From Aphelocoma coerulescens (taxonomy: Eukaryota; Chordata; Aves; Passeriformes; Corvidae), in NCBI RefSeq assembly GCF_041296385.1, contig NC_091014.1, positions 47,386,078 to 47,450,077 on the forward strand: 64,000 nt of DNA, written 5' to 3'. The position numbers were made by a program, and so were the translations under genes. The notes beneath the pieces were generated by a model. The model searched no databases and was not told where the DNA came from. It saw only the letters and a list, made by a program, of their open reading frames with translations. This document shows positions 38,001 to 50,700 of the stretch, one piece after another. Numbering within the stretch: position 1 is the stretch's first letter; each line of letters opens with the position of its first letter.

Positions 38001-39896
38001 ATAACCAGGTAGGTTGGAGGTCAATTGCCATGGTCACCTTGACATCAGTGAGCAAATGAATTGCCTACCTCCAGTTCACATCAGTAATGAGTGACAGACA
38101 AAACAATCTTACTTTCAACATAACTGCACAGTTCTCTCTACTGAAAAGCAGCTCATGAGGGTACTACAGGCTTGTAGGCTGTTCTGTGCCCTGCTGCTTC
38201 TCAAACACAAGTTTGGTGGAGCTCGATAGCAAGCACATAGGTGAAGTGAGACCTTCAGTGTCTTGCACTCAAGCATTTTAATGGCAGAAATCCTTGGGCC
38301 TGCTCAGTGAGGGACTCCTGATTTTAAGCCTATGTCTTTTCTAATAGTGTGAATATAGTTGAGTCAAATTGCTTTCGTAGTTGCGCTCAGAGGGGTCTGT
38401 GTGTCTTCCCTCACAGATGTAGACAGCAGTCTGGGACTACACAATCCTGAGGACGCAGCTGTAAGAATTTTACTGCCATGGTAAAATTTCTATTCCAAAA
38501 TATTCCTTCCATGTGCCTGCATCAGTAAGGGAGCTTCTAACATACAGCAAAATATTTACATGGGTTTCTGTGAGCTCCAGACCTGCTTTTGGAGCTCTGG
38601 TAGGTTCATGAACAGTTGGGATTGTACACACTGCTTGCTATTCATAAAACCTCTCTTGCAAAGCACAACTTTCTGTGATCCATCTCTGTCTCTTGTGCTT
38701 TTCAAGACAGAGAAATACCTTTGAATATGGAAAACTGGGGTTATAAACTTAGAAAAATGTAGGTGTGATTCTTTCCTTTTCCCATACCATGGTAAGAAGA
38801 AACGCTAGTCTCCTGTTCAGTCTCCAGGCACTTAGAGTTGTGTCTGCAAGGTATGAAGTTCTGCTTGTGTGGCTAAAAATCCACATTTGTTACCAGTCGT
38901 TACAACTGGTTCAGAGGGGATGCTCATACCTGCCATGCTTCCCTCCCCAAGAGTGGGAGCAGGATCCCAGTAATTAGCAATCTTTTTCTGAGGTTATACC
39001 TTGAATTGGAATTTGTATGGTAGCCAGATTTGCCAACTTTGACAATTATTCTTGCTGAGGGAAAACCAGTGTTTCTGATATTTCTCTACTATAAGGCAGT
39101 TCTAAATCTAAGGTTGAAAGACACTGTGTAAGTCTATATATAACTTTATTCATCTAAAGTAGTGATTCTTGAAGCCAAAGTTTCACAGTGCTTTGTTATA
39201 ATATGTTGCTTTCAATTGTCAATACCTTTATCAGGTTGAAATTTTCTATGCCTGTAGTTTTCTTTGAGTAAATTACCAGAAAAATTCAACCCAAAACCCC
39301 AGAACCACAAGCCACCTAAGGAAAACAGCTTCAACATTGCTGTGATATTTTGAGGTGTGGGATCTATCTACTGAATATAACCTTTCCAACCCTCTTAATG
39401 AACTGTGTTGCTGCATTAGTTCCTCAGTAATATCTATGTTCATATGATAGCACTATGAAATAACATAAAAACTTATGAAATAACGTACACAAAATCAAAG
39501 AAGAACAAAAAGATGCCCAGTTCTCTGTTTAGGAATGTAGGCAGATACAAATCTCAAAAGAAGGGAGAAGAAATCTTTTACATGCATTTTGACAAAGTCT
39601 TCGGTTACATATGAATAGTAGGTCCCACACTGCATAGCAAACCTAGTAGAAAGGGCACTTGGACCTAACCTTCTTCATGGCTACAAAGACAGGTAGTGTT
39701 TCACCTGAAATGGAACACCTTCAGTTGGAAAGGGTGAGGAATTTCCACTCCAGATATCCCAACTCAGATATCTGATATGAGTTCAAGAGCTTTCAGGCAG
39801 AGCCTTAATCATCCTAATAACTCGTCAGCTGGATAAAAAGTATGAACACCACCAGTATCCCATCTGAAATGGGGTGTTTTTAGAAGTCAAAAGGTT

Positions 39897-39935
39897 TAGA
39901 GTACATTTACAGTGCAGGTCTAGAGTACGTTTACA
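39897..39935. repeat. Spaced 15-base direct repeat
   Basis: TAGAGTACATTTACA (39897-39911) recurs as TAGAGTACGTTTACA (39921-39935), one mismatch, with 9 bases between. Probably a small local duplication. Confidence 0.85.
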
Positions 39936-40722
39936 AGTCGTGCAGCTGAGGTTGGGATGTATCAGAGGGAAACAGTTAATATGTGAAGTTTAGGAATTGG
40001 TGGGTTCCCAGAGCCAGAAAACAAAGGTATTTCTATGCCTAATTCCTGGCAAACCATGTAATCAGAAGTGAGATTTGTGGGAGGAAAAATGTGATTGTGC
40101 AACTTATAAATGGCAAGGGAGTCTGTGTATAAAACATTACATGTCTCTTCACGTACTCTAATGGTTACGGTTTCAGACGTGTGCTTGAATTATGGGTGAG
40201 GTAGCTGCAGAATGGGTGTTTATAGCACTATAGCTGTCCATGAATATCCTTTTAGTCTGCTGCAAATTAAAGGAAATATGACTTTGTAGCTCAGTCATTT
40301 CAATTTGAATTTGCTGTGGGCTGGCAGCAGTTACTGGAGTTCAGCTGATGTGGGGTAGCTGGATTATGGGGCTGAACCTGGGGCAGGATATCAAGCACAT
40401 GCACGAATCCTGCGTGGGCAGCAGGTTCTAGCAGAGACAAAGTCATTACTGACTTGATTTAAAATAAAAGAAAGCAAAATTCCCAAAGGTTTTACATCTT
40501 ACTGATAATGAGATCATACCACAGTTTTGTTTAATGTAAGACTGTTTAAGCCGCGGCTCTAGAGATAAAGTCATGCCCTTTGGGTCACATATCTGCATAT
40601 GGTGTGCCTCAGCTCTAGAAAGAGCAAGACCTTCAGGTTTCATTGCCCTCAGAGCAGTGGCATGTGTGTGATCAGCCATGCTGCTTAGAAAGACCTTGCT
40701 TAAGCACTTGTCTTAGTCTTTT

Positions 40723-40758
40723 CTGTAATGCCATCAATTTCTGTAATGTCATCAATTT
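40723..40758. repeat. 18-base tandem duplication
   Basis: CTGTAATGCCATCAATTT is followed directly by CTGTAATGTCATCAATTT, with one substitution between the copies. Confidence 0.92.
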
Positions 40759-41523
40759 TATTTCTCAATTTATCTTACCCTTATTTTAGACTCAAGCTGT
40801 CTACCACCTTGCAAATAGCTTTGATAGACTCTAAATTTGTGGAAGAAAGGTTCTGTCTTTAAATATAGGCAGGATGGTGCGTGAAATTTTGCTTGAATGT
40901 GCCACAGGTCATTTTTCCTCAATCACAACACTGTATCTTAAGCCTAAGATTCATCTTGGCTGGTTATGCTTTGGTAGATATTCTGTTCCTTTCTTCTGTT
41001 GCAGGATCTGCCTCTAGTTAGCTCAGTTTAGGAAAGCACCCTATGTAACAAAAATACAGTCTCAAAATGAGCACAGCTCAGCATATAATTTACATAGAGT
41101 TTTTTAAATGTCTGTAAGATTTATGGTGTGTATTGCATTGTGCATGTATTTGAGAGTAAAAGCTCGATGGGTTAGTTCTATCCAGAGTAAGTGGTAGTTA
41201 AGGAAACCTTTTATTAATAAAGTTTAGTTAATTATCTGGGTAATTGTACAGACAAATAATTCAGTAATCTGAAATTACTTATTCTGTGTATAATGGTACT
41301 TTATTCCCTTTAAATGCAGTTTAACATGTTAATTGCAGAGACTCAAGGGACTTGTGAAGAGTTATTGTAGTGATCTTATGTTATTAATGCTCCAGGGACA
41401 CTGCTTTTTTGGAATAGCACCTACAGAAAGATTCAAACCTCAAGCCAATATGCAACATTGGCAATTAAAGATTAAAAAACCCAACAAAACAGAAATCAAC
41501 CTCCATTGTGAGGTGGGTTTAGG

Positions 41524-41551
41524 TTTTTTTTTTTTTTTTGGTTGGTTGGTT
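41524..41551. repeat. Poly-T followed by GGTT repeat
   Basis: A run of 16 T residues (41524-41539) is followed by GGTTGGTTGGTTTT. Simple sequence. Confidence 0.9.
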
Positions 41552-41937
41552 TTGATTTTGAATTTGAATTTTGTATGAAAACACATCACATCATTTCATC
41601 CTGTCTTTCCATGTGACAATTCCTGCACATTGCTGATCTTCAGGTTCTTATGGTTGTAGACACCAGGGAGATAAATCTGGTATTAAAGACAACAGATCAC
41701 TCGGTGTTGCCAGTCAATAATGTTAATATGTACCTCTGCTTTACTCTGTGATAGCATCTCTTCCATTGATACCTCAGTGATGTCTTTTGCAAATGCAGAA
41801 CACAAAAGTCTTGCAAACACTTGTTCTCTGTGAGTAATATCATGCATCTGATCCTCAGGTGTGGAAACAACATGTCCTGTGTCATTGGAGCTATTGCTAT
41901 CTGATAAACCCCTCCCTTTTGTAAATGAAGAGGTTTG

Positions 41938-42048
41938 GTGTTTTTTTACTTTTTGGTTTCTTTTGGGGTTTTGTTTTGGTGGTCTGTTTTTTGTGGTTTC
42001 TTTGTTTGTTTGCTTAGGTTTGTTTTGGTTTTGGTTTTGTTTCGGCAC
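41938..42048. repeat. G/T-rich low-complexity tract
   Basis: About 110 bases of T runs with short G runs (TTTTGGTTTC, TTTTGGGGTTTTG, repeated GGTTTTGGTTTTG). On the - strand it reads as CAAAA/CCAAAA repeats and gives a spurious Lys/Asn/Gln/Pro-rich frame (41683-42093). Confidence 0.85.
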
Positions 42049-42273
42049 ATCTCTGATTACTTCAAGGCACAACTTCCTGAAAACCTGGCTCACTCCTGAT
42101 GGCTGGTAAGAGAAGGCACAGCTGGAAGGCTTGTCATCTCTGGGCAGTTTGGGTGTGCTTTAGCTGTTACAATCCTTGTTTTGATGTGCTGGTTTGAGTA
42201 CCAGCTTCATGCCAGGCAGCTGGGAGCTCCTTGTCACCCCAGGATATCAGAACTCCCATGTTTCTCTGTGCAG

Positions 42274-42345
42274 CTGGGAGGGGAACAGCCTGGGCGCAGC
42301 TGTCGTAGACATGACAGAGGAGTGACAGTCACTGGGCGCTTTCTG
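42274..42345 (+). other. Candidate 72-base exon, unassigned
   Basis: A good acceptor (CATGTTTCTCTGTGCAG) and a strong donor (CTG then GTAAGT) frame 72 bases, exactly 24 codons. They are open throughout in one frame, which begins LGGEQPGRSCRRHDRGVTV. The segment is GC- and CpG-richer than its surroundings. Protein family not recognised. It could be a real small exon, a non-coding exon, or chance. Confidence 0.25.
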
Positions 42346-44693
42346 GTAAGTTTATACAGAGAAGGGATAAGTCTTGAAGCCTGCATTAATTAAGATTCCC
42401 AGTTGTGATTCTACTCCATGTAAGTGGGAAACTGAATAACACCAAAACAATGACAGTTGCTATTCATCACCTGTGCAACCTTGCTTCAGACAAGTCTCCT
42501 GAGTAATTTGTCAATAGTAGTACATTCTGCCATGTCATATTCCACACATGTGAACTGTGAAAGTTTGAATGGAGGCAGAGGGAGGGAAAATGGAATGATT
42601 TATTAGTAATAGATACCAAAACTGCAGTCATGCACACCAGGAATCCTGTTGGTGAGTTTCCACCTCAGTCCTGTCATATATGTAAATCCCACTGACCTCT
42701 TTTTAGACCAAGTTAGAGCTAAAAATTTGTTGTTTAAATGGTTTAGATTACTCTGAATCCTCACCTGACCTTAAAATTGACAGGACAATAGGTGCATTTG
42801 AGGAGGCATCTTCTTTCCATTACATAGAAATCTTTCTTTGCATTGACTATGTTCAGACCTATCATCCAAAAGACATCAGTGTCCAGAGGCATCCAACCCA
42901 CATGAGAAAACATGCTTTTTCCCTGGTCCTACTATCATAATATGGGATTGTCTGGTCCCAGGTTTCACTTAGGTGGAACACCAGATCGTCTGAATAAAAA
43001 ATACGCAGTTCTTAAAAGCAATGTATAATGTATATTTTCTAAAATGTCTAATTGTGTATTTTTACACAATTATAAGCAGTATTTAGCATACTGTAGCAAA
43101 AATGAGAGGATTCTAGATATAGCAGAGGAGATACTGACATTAGAAAGCATTTCAAAAAGTGCAGCAAGAAAAACGAAATCCCATGAAGTAGCAACATTAG
43201 GAATATAGAATACATCATTTATTTAGTAAATATATACGTCACCATTCAGTGGTATACAAAATGTGCTAACTGAGAATGAATGCTGTACTGATGTTATTAA
43301 AAAACCTTAGTAAGTTTGTACGTGATGGTTCATTAATGATTAAATCAGTCATATGGTTTATCCATATATAAATATCCATATAAATTGTAGATATTCATCA
43401 TGCTATTATTGCATCAAATACACTAAAGAGATGTATATCTTATTAAGCTGGGAAAAACCCTGATAGCTGATATTTTATCTTTAGGGCAATATATAAAGGG
43501 AGCCTCTCTAGCCATGCATAAATGTTCTAACATCATAACATGCCGTAACAATATTGTTCTCTCAAACTGATGACAGGTAGGAACAACTATGAAAAATCAG
43601 GAAATACCCAAAGGGATGGAAGTTGTGACAGGCTTCCAGATCTTACTTGGAGGGATTCCTCAAATCCACTGGCTAGCAATGCTAAAATGAAGGCAGAAAC
43701 ATACTGGTATTAATTCACAGAGTTCGAATTCCTGACTGAAATCCATCAGATTTCAGTTGTTTTGAGAAAAGATATTCCTAAACCTGAGTGAAGAAGTAAA
43801 ATGTAATTTTTAATGTGTTTCAGTACAAGGGCTTGCTTGTGGGAACGTGCTGGGAGCTGCTGGGAGTGAGAAGCAGAGGTTTTCCAAAGAATGACCTGCT
43901 CCTAGTTTATGTTTCCCTGTGGTTCACTTGCTGTTTTTCCACTGCTGCTGTTGAGAGTTCAAGAGAATGCCCTCAGTAGGGGCAAATGGATATAGAGCAT
44001 TGAAATAAGGAATAAATAAGGATTGCCATGAACTTATGTCAAAGTAGATAACATGAAAGGTGAAACTAATTGAAGAGCTGATGTAAGGAGTACAGAGAAA
44101 AAAAGGCTTAGAGGTAACTTGGAATGTAAAATAACCAACACTTTCTAGGAGGATATCCATATGTGCAGCAATGTTGTATTATGTGTTTGGGCACCTAACA
44201 TTATAGTGTATTGCATTATGTCTCCATAGCATGAGCAAGAGAGACTCCTCTCCCTAAGTGAACTGAAAAAGGTTATTATAGAAATGGTAAACTGATCGAA
44301 AATCTCAAGGGTTGTCTTTTTACATTGTCAGTGGGAGAAGGGAGAAATGTGGGGGGAGGAGAAGTGTTCTGAAGGTTTGGTCTGAATTTTTTTTTCTTCC
44401 TTTTAGGTCTGTTAATAAACTTCTTTATATTCTTTTAAGTTTTGTGCCTGCTTTGCTTTCTCCTAATTCTTATCTCACAGAAGGTAAATAAGTAAGTAAT
44501 GAGTATTTTTGGTCTAAACCACTACACTGAACTATGCTATTTTCTCATGAAACTCTTAGGCAATAGCTATGCAGTTGGATTAAAAAAAAACAGAAAATAA
44601 AAGCTTTTTGCAGCTATTTTTCATCTCAAGGCTTCACTTTGTCTCTCCCACATTTTAAAATCTCCTCTTCTCCTGCATTTGCTTTCAAATCAG
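42346..44693. other. AT-rich non-coding stretch
   Basis: No gene or repeat family recognised. Contains a small perfect inverted repeat at 43049-43072. Confidence 0.5.
43049..43072. repeat. Perfect 10-bp inverted repeat with TTTT loop
   Basis: TAATTGTGTA (43049-43058) and TACACAATTA (43063-43072) are exact reverse complements around TTTT. The arms are AT-rich, so chance is a reasonable explanation. Confidence 0.85.
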
Positions 44694-44754
44694 GGACAAC
44701 TTGGAGGAGATTGCTGAAAGAAGTAAAAGTACACAGCCAAATGGAAACCCTAAA
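44694..44754 (+). other. Candidate 61-base exon, unassigned
   Basis: A long pyrimidine-rich acceptor (TCTCCTGCATTTGCTTTCAAATCAG) ends at 44693, and AAA then GTGAGT follows. One frame reads DNLEEIAERSKSTQPNGNPK, with composition like a soluble, charged linker. A second frame is also open over this short length. It does not match dynein or another protein that I can name. Of the four unassigned candidates it has the best splice signals. Confidence 0.3.
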
Positions 44755-47700
44755 GTGAGTGTTGGTTTTGAATATTTTATTCTCACTGAAAGCCTCTCAG
44801 GAAGTAAAATTTGATTTCTTTAAAAAACATTTTTGAACAAAAAAACAATCCCCTTTTTCTCTTGTGTTTGGCAAATTACCTTCAGGCAGTGAGATAAACA
44901 GAAGAGGAATTCTTTTACTGAAAACTCAGGAGAGGAGTTGCTTGTTGGCCAATTTACCCGTTAAGCTACTAATTCTTCTGACCTTGGAGAAGGGAACTGG
45001 AAATACATGTATGACATCTAAGAACCATTTCAGCTTAGAAAGAGGAAAGGAAACCTAATTTTATTCATATTGTGGAAATTTACATCCAACCACAACTTTC
45101 AACCAAGTGTCTTACTGAGCCTGACATGTGCATTAAAATATTTTGGAAAAGGGATCAGTATGATGGTAGGAAGATGTCCCTCTGATAGACAGCTGCAGAG
45201 TCATTCCTTGTCTCATTTCATGAGGCACAGTACTGGTCTTAGAGCTCCAGGAGCTATAAAACAAGGTCTTACTGAGCACTTCCCTTGCATCATCCTGATA
45301 AGAATTTCTGCTATGACAACATATTTTTTGGTCACTTCTATAACCAAATACTTGTGCAGCGAATATTATTTTTCACACTGGTGTTATATATTTATAGCAA
45401 GGGTAGAGAAAAAAGCCAGTGGCTCACTTGGTTAAACACCTTCTGTAAATGTTATTAGAACTTGTCCATAATTTTTACTCTTTCTGCTATTTTTTTTGGA
45501 GCTTCTCTTGTCTTTTTTACTAAGACCTTCCCCACTGCCTAGTCCCACCACCATGGAATAATGTGGCTGTTTTGCTGATTATTGCAGACAAGTCCTAGGA
45601 AAATATTAATAAGAGGAAAGTAGGTTTGCCATAGCTGCATGACCTTTTCCAGCCTTGCCTTTAAACCAGTCTTTTTCTCAGGAACAGTTAGCATTGGCAA
45701 AGGTTTACAAATGAAGACAGCAGCATAGACACTCAGGAAAACCACCTGTGCTGAACTTGGTCCCCTGACACCAGCCCTGTAGAACAGAAAAGCCCAAGAG
45801 TTGCACACACAATGATACAGCTTCTTGTCTCTTTTCTTCTTTTGCCTATGAGTTACAGAGAAACCCCAGGTCTTTATTACCACTGAACCATGGTCTGATG
45901 TTGGTTCTATGCACCTCATCTACGTTATGATGCTGCTCTGTCCTGTGCCATCAGATTAAATTAATATGGGCATTACTCAGCACTACTCTGGTAAAACTAG
46001 AGGTAGAATCTAGATTCTAGTGGGTTATGTTTGAGCTAACTGTTCTTTCCAAATGAAAGTACCAAATTTCTATGCTTGTTTCTTTTGTCATGTGCTCACT
46101 GAATGATAGTGTTCTCTGCAAGCTTCCCTGATTCCCACTGAGGACCAAATTGGCCTGCAGGTGATTTAGAGAGCATGTCCTGACACAGTGTCCTGTGCAC
46201 AGGGAGAGGGGGGCCCTGAACTTGGCTGCAGAGCTACTGAGGTCGCAGCATGGGCTCCCCCAGTTTGGATCAGGGCAGCTGTAAGCAGCTGTGATACACA
46301 AAGAAAGTCACAGTTCAGGCCATTTGTGAGACAAGAGACTCTTGATTCTTATATAAGCTTTTAATGCGGCTAAAAAGGAAGGAACTAAACACCTGAGGTT
46401 TATCTTGCAGCAGTTTCTCAAGAAAGATTTCACCTGTGCCATGCAGCAAAGGTGCCACCCAAGGGATTCTTTCTCAAAAACCCCCAAAGCTAAAAATTAT
46501 CTACCCTAGCAAACACTGAATTTGAAGTTGTTCTTCCAGAGAAGTTGGCTATATGGCATTGTTGTTGTGAAAACACTTCTAAAATATTTTAATGAACAAG
46601 AATTTTACTTGAAGAAGACTGCAGACTTGAACATAGTATTGGCTTGCCTCTCTGCTGCAGAAATATAGATGAGATTTAAAAGCCACAGTAATTTATGAGC
46701 TGTACTTAGAAGCCGTAAAGGGATATTTCGGTTTCAGAATTGTTTCATTCCTGATGTGATTTAGAAGATTAAACTGTCATATTTTAGCACAGATAGATGA
46801 TCATCATTGCTATAATTAATCATGTACCATGAATTCTATTATTTAGAAGCTACTTCATATAAAAGTTGAAAATACTTTTTATACAGTGCAAAATTAAGTA
46901 GCTTTATAGTTATGTTTTAGAGATATATGTTGATTTGTTTCATATGCAGATGATATTTACTTTGCAAAATAATCCAATATCCTAAATGCTTACTGCAAAA
47001 CAGTACAGTAATAGAGTATTTGCTAATGACTTCAATTTAAGAACAGCCAGTCTAATAGCTGAGATAAGATGTTAGTAAAAGAGTGTGCTAATGATTTGAA
47101 AATTACTACCAAAACTGTGTTCAGTCTAGGAGGGGTTGCAGATGTAATTGCGCTAATAAATATCAGTCAGCCCTGATTTTGAAGCTTGTATCATGATTGC
47201 TACAAGTTTTAGAAATCAGACAGAGCTAAATCATGCTGTTTTGCTCCCATGAATAGCCTCTCAGGTGGCACTGCTCATTTGAGTAAAGAGAGCAGATACA
47301 CCCATGCTAGACAGGAATGCACTAAACTTTCATAAATGACTGGTTAAAATGCTTAACTGTGCATGTTCCTTGCAATTCCACCTAATGAAATTTGGTCTAT
47401 ATACAATCCTGAATGTAAGTTCATATGTAGGTGTATAGAATTTTGAAACTTGGTTAAGACAGGATTCTGTTCCTATCTGTACCTTACTGTAAAACATTGT
47501 GCGTGTACTAGTGTCACTGTCACCTTTTTATACATTTCTTAGGTGCTCAAAGGATAAGAGACCTGAGTTCAGTTTCTTCTCTGCCTGCATGGCACTAAAG
47601 TTAAGTCTTCCAGCTTCTAAGAAAATGATCTAAAAAGCAAGATAATAGAGAGGGTAAATCATAGCTTCTTATGGGAGCAATGTTTCAGTTTGACCATGGC

Positions 47701-50700
47701 TCAAAGAAAATCCCATCTTGGCTTCTGTTTTCTGCTATGGGCTGCTTATGTAGTTTACCTTAAACAGGAAGAGAATAAAATGCATTGAATATATCTCGGG
47801 ACAGAAACTGAACCATAATTCATTGTTTCCAGTGAGCCAGCTTCAACATGATGCCATCCCAGAAGACCCTTCAATTTGGTAATCAGTCCGTGAGAAGAGG
47901 GCTGCCTATTTGTGAGAAGAGGGCTGCCTATTTGTGCCCTCTAATGAGGCATGAGCATGAGATGGGGTTAGAGCTGGATTGTCTTAGCAATACTCAGATA
48001 TTTCTGGGAGTTGCCCAATGCAAAATTCTGCAATCCCAAAGCAGATGTTTGGGAAGTTATGGTACTATTCCACAGCTGGATCAACAGTTTGTAAATCACA
48101 ATTTGGTGTTTAAGCATGAAAACCTCCCAAAGCTTTTGCACAACCTCCTATTTCAGTGTTGATATTATTTCAGCCTGTGTTCTTGAAAAAAAAAAGCTCT
48201 AACTCTGGCACAGTGAATTTAATTTTTTTTCCATTCAGAATCAGAATGAAAACCTTTGCATAGCTGCTCATAAGATGCAACATTTGAAAGCGATAGTTCT
48301 AAACTGAAGATGTGAAAAACAGTTTGTCCACCATTTTCCCAAGAAGGTATGGACTGTGTGTTCCTTCTGCTACCCACTGCAAGGTGAGGCAGTGAACCAG
48401 CTAACCTACTGTTGCGTCAATCTCCTTGCTGCAAACTGATGGCTGAGGCTGACTCCTAAGGTACTTTATTAGGACACCTGCTTTACAAGCATGAAGTCAG
48501 TGGTGTGTGTTGGAGCGGCCTTGAGGGTGAGCTGGGAGGATGCCAAGGAAGGCAGATGTGCCTTTGGAGGAGCAGGTAAAAGAGGCAGCACCATGGTGTA
48601 CCTGCCTTGGTATTGCAAATTCCCTACTAGTGACCAGAGGAGTGTTACAAGGCTCCTGACAGCTTCAGAGTGCTGCAGCTGCCAGCCATGAGGAGCAGCG
48701 GTAAAAGGCTGTATTCAGCTATAGGTCAGAAAGAGAAAAGCAAGGCTAAGCAAGGAACATGGGAGGCTTAATTCACTTGGCTGCTTCTCTTCCCATTGCA
48801 GCTGCTCTACTTCAGGTTATTTACCAGGCCTGAATTCTTTCTTTATTCATCATTGTTGACTGTAGCTAGCTTGCTTTGGGGTTGAAAGGAGCTGAGAGTC
48901 AATTATGTGTTTGGGTGCTTTTGAATGTCTTAAGTGTGGTATGTAGCTGCAACCCCTATTGCTCATGTCTAATGAGGCAAGGGGGAGAACTTCTAGCCTC
49001 TGGTCCAGCACAGGCCTGTGGAAACGCTCCAAAGAGCCAAATAAAAGCAAACAGGAAGAGAGAGAACCATGTCTCCACGGGTTTGCAAGGCACCTGCAGC
49101 TATAGCACTGTTTGCTCTGCCTTTTGCTTGCTCTGAAAATGTCCCTGTGCAAGGCAGAGGTGTTGCTCTGTGCCACATCCAGTGCTGCCTAATGCAGGTG
49201 GACTGTTTTCAGGTGGCTTCAAGGTTTTGGGCAGGTAAGTGTAATAAGCAGTGAATTAGGTGCTGGGCTGCAGGTATTGTACCCTGTCAGAGCTCCAGTT
49301 AGCACTCATGGTGCCTGGCATTGCTCACCACCTGCTCATCTGCTGGGTTCTATCTTGCCTTTGTTCACAAAAGCTTGGGCTGACACAGTGGCAGTTACTG
49401 ACATATACTTTACAGCATCATTTACCTCACCTCTGCTTCTAGACCCCAATCTCTTGGATTTAGCCTAGAGAGTTCACATTGCTGTTCACCTCCTCTGACT
49501 CCTCTGGCTTGTATCTTAGTTAATTATCTGTAGACAAAGCCACAATTGATGCCTTATCAACTAGAAAGACTGAATTAATCAGCTTTGTTAGGCAAAGGTT
49601 ATAGCAAGGGGGTGACCATCCTATCCATCTGTTCACTCATCTGCTGAAGAGTAACCATAACAGAACTCTTAAAAATCCTATTAATGGATTATAGGTCAAT
49701 AACCTAGACACTGTGATAGCTCTGCAAGGAACTATGGACAAAATATCTGGGATTAATGGATTTTCTGAACATTTTAGTAAGGTCTTTTATAGATCTCTTC
49801 CTCTCAAATGCTAATATGTTCTGCAAGTAGAAAGAAAATGGCTTTTTACCACTGTATTCCCTTGATGTGGCTGGGCAAAGCTGGGAGGTACCTAAAACTA
49901 TGTAAAAGGCATTGAGCTGATCAATTCATATGTAAAGTTCAAGGAGAAAACTTTGGCCTTTTGCCTTCAGAAGTAATCATCCAAGTCACAGAATTATCTC
50001 ATCCTGACGCATGAGGAGTCTCATGCATTGAAATCCAAAAGTTCACCCAATTTACTACTGGTGAGCAAATTGGCAAAATGTACTGGGGAAGCATCAGACA
50101 ATTCACTGTGCAGTGTGCCTTGCTGAGGCAAATCCAATCTCCCTCAAATTCTGTCTTTTAGAAAAGTGTTATACAAGCAGGCAAAGAAATTCTGTCACCT
50201 TTTTTTTAATTATGGGAACTTTCATTTGGAGGTGTATTGTAATCTATTCAGATGTTAGGGCTCTAAATACAGTGTTTGTGCTTTGTTTGTAGGAAGTATG
50301 GCTGTGAGGCAGGGTGACCATTTATCTCTGTTCTTTTTTGCCTTGACAGCTAGACTTGACATCTCTAATTGCTGCAGTGTAGGATGCACTCACACCCAGA
50401 ACAGGGCACAATGCGTGCAGAACTGTTTATGAAATCTTTGTCCCTGATGTCCATTAGTTGAAAGAACCTGAATGCCTAAATATGGGAAATTGAAGGTTTA
50501 TGCCATTGTGGAGATTTGTTGCTATTATTTCCAGTGCTAAAATATTATTTAAAGTTTGCACCTTTCCCTGCTATTATTTTGCAAGAAGGAAGGGATCTGC
50601 AAGGACTGAAGATGATTTGGACTTGGTCTCAAATAAATAAGCAATCCACCTTTTCTGGAACAAAAAGTAATAGCAAGTTTTTAAAATACTATATTTATGC

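Larger units (their letters stand above)
35075..42273. other. AT-rich non-coding stretch
   Basis: No exon or transposable element recognised. Contains small direct repeats near 39897 and 40723 and T-rich or G/T-rich simple sequence at 41524-42048 (listed). Open frames up to 87 codons have no family resemblance, apart from the low-complexity one over 41683-42093. Confidence 0.5.

Noticed and set aside
41683..42093. 136-codon Lys/Asn/Gln/Pro-rich frame on the - strand
   Set aside because: Its distinctive part is the reverse complement of the G/T-rich low-complexity tract. No other support.
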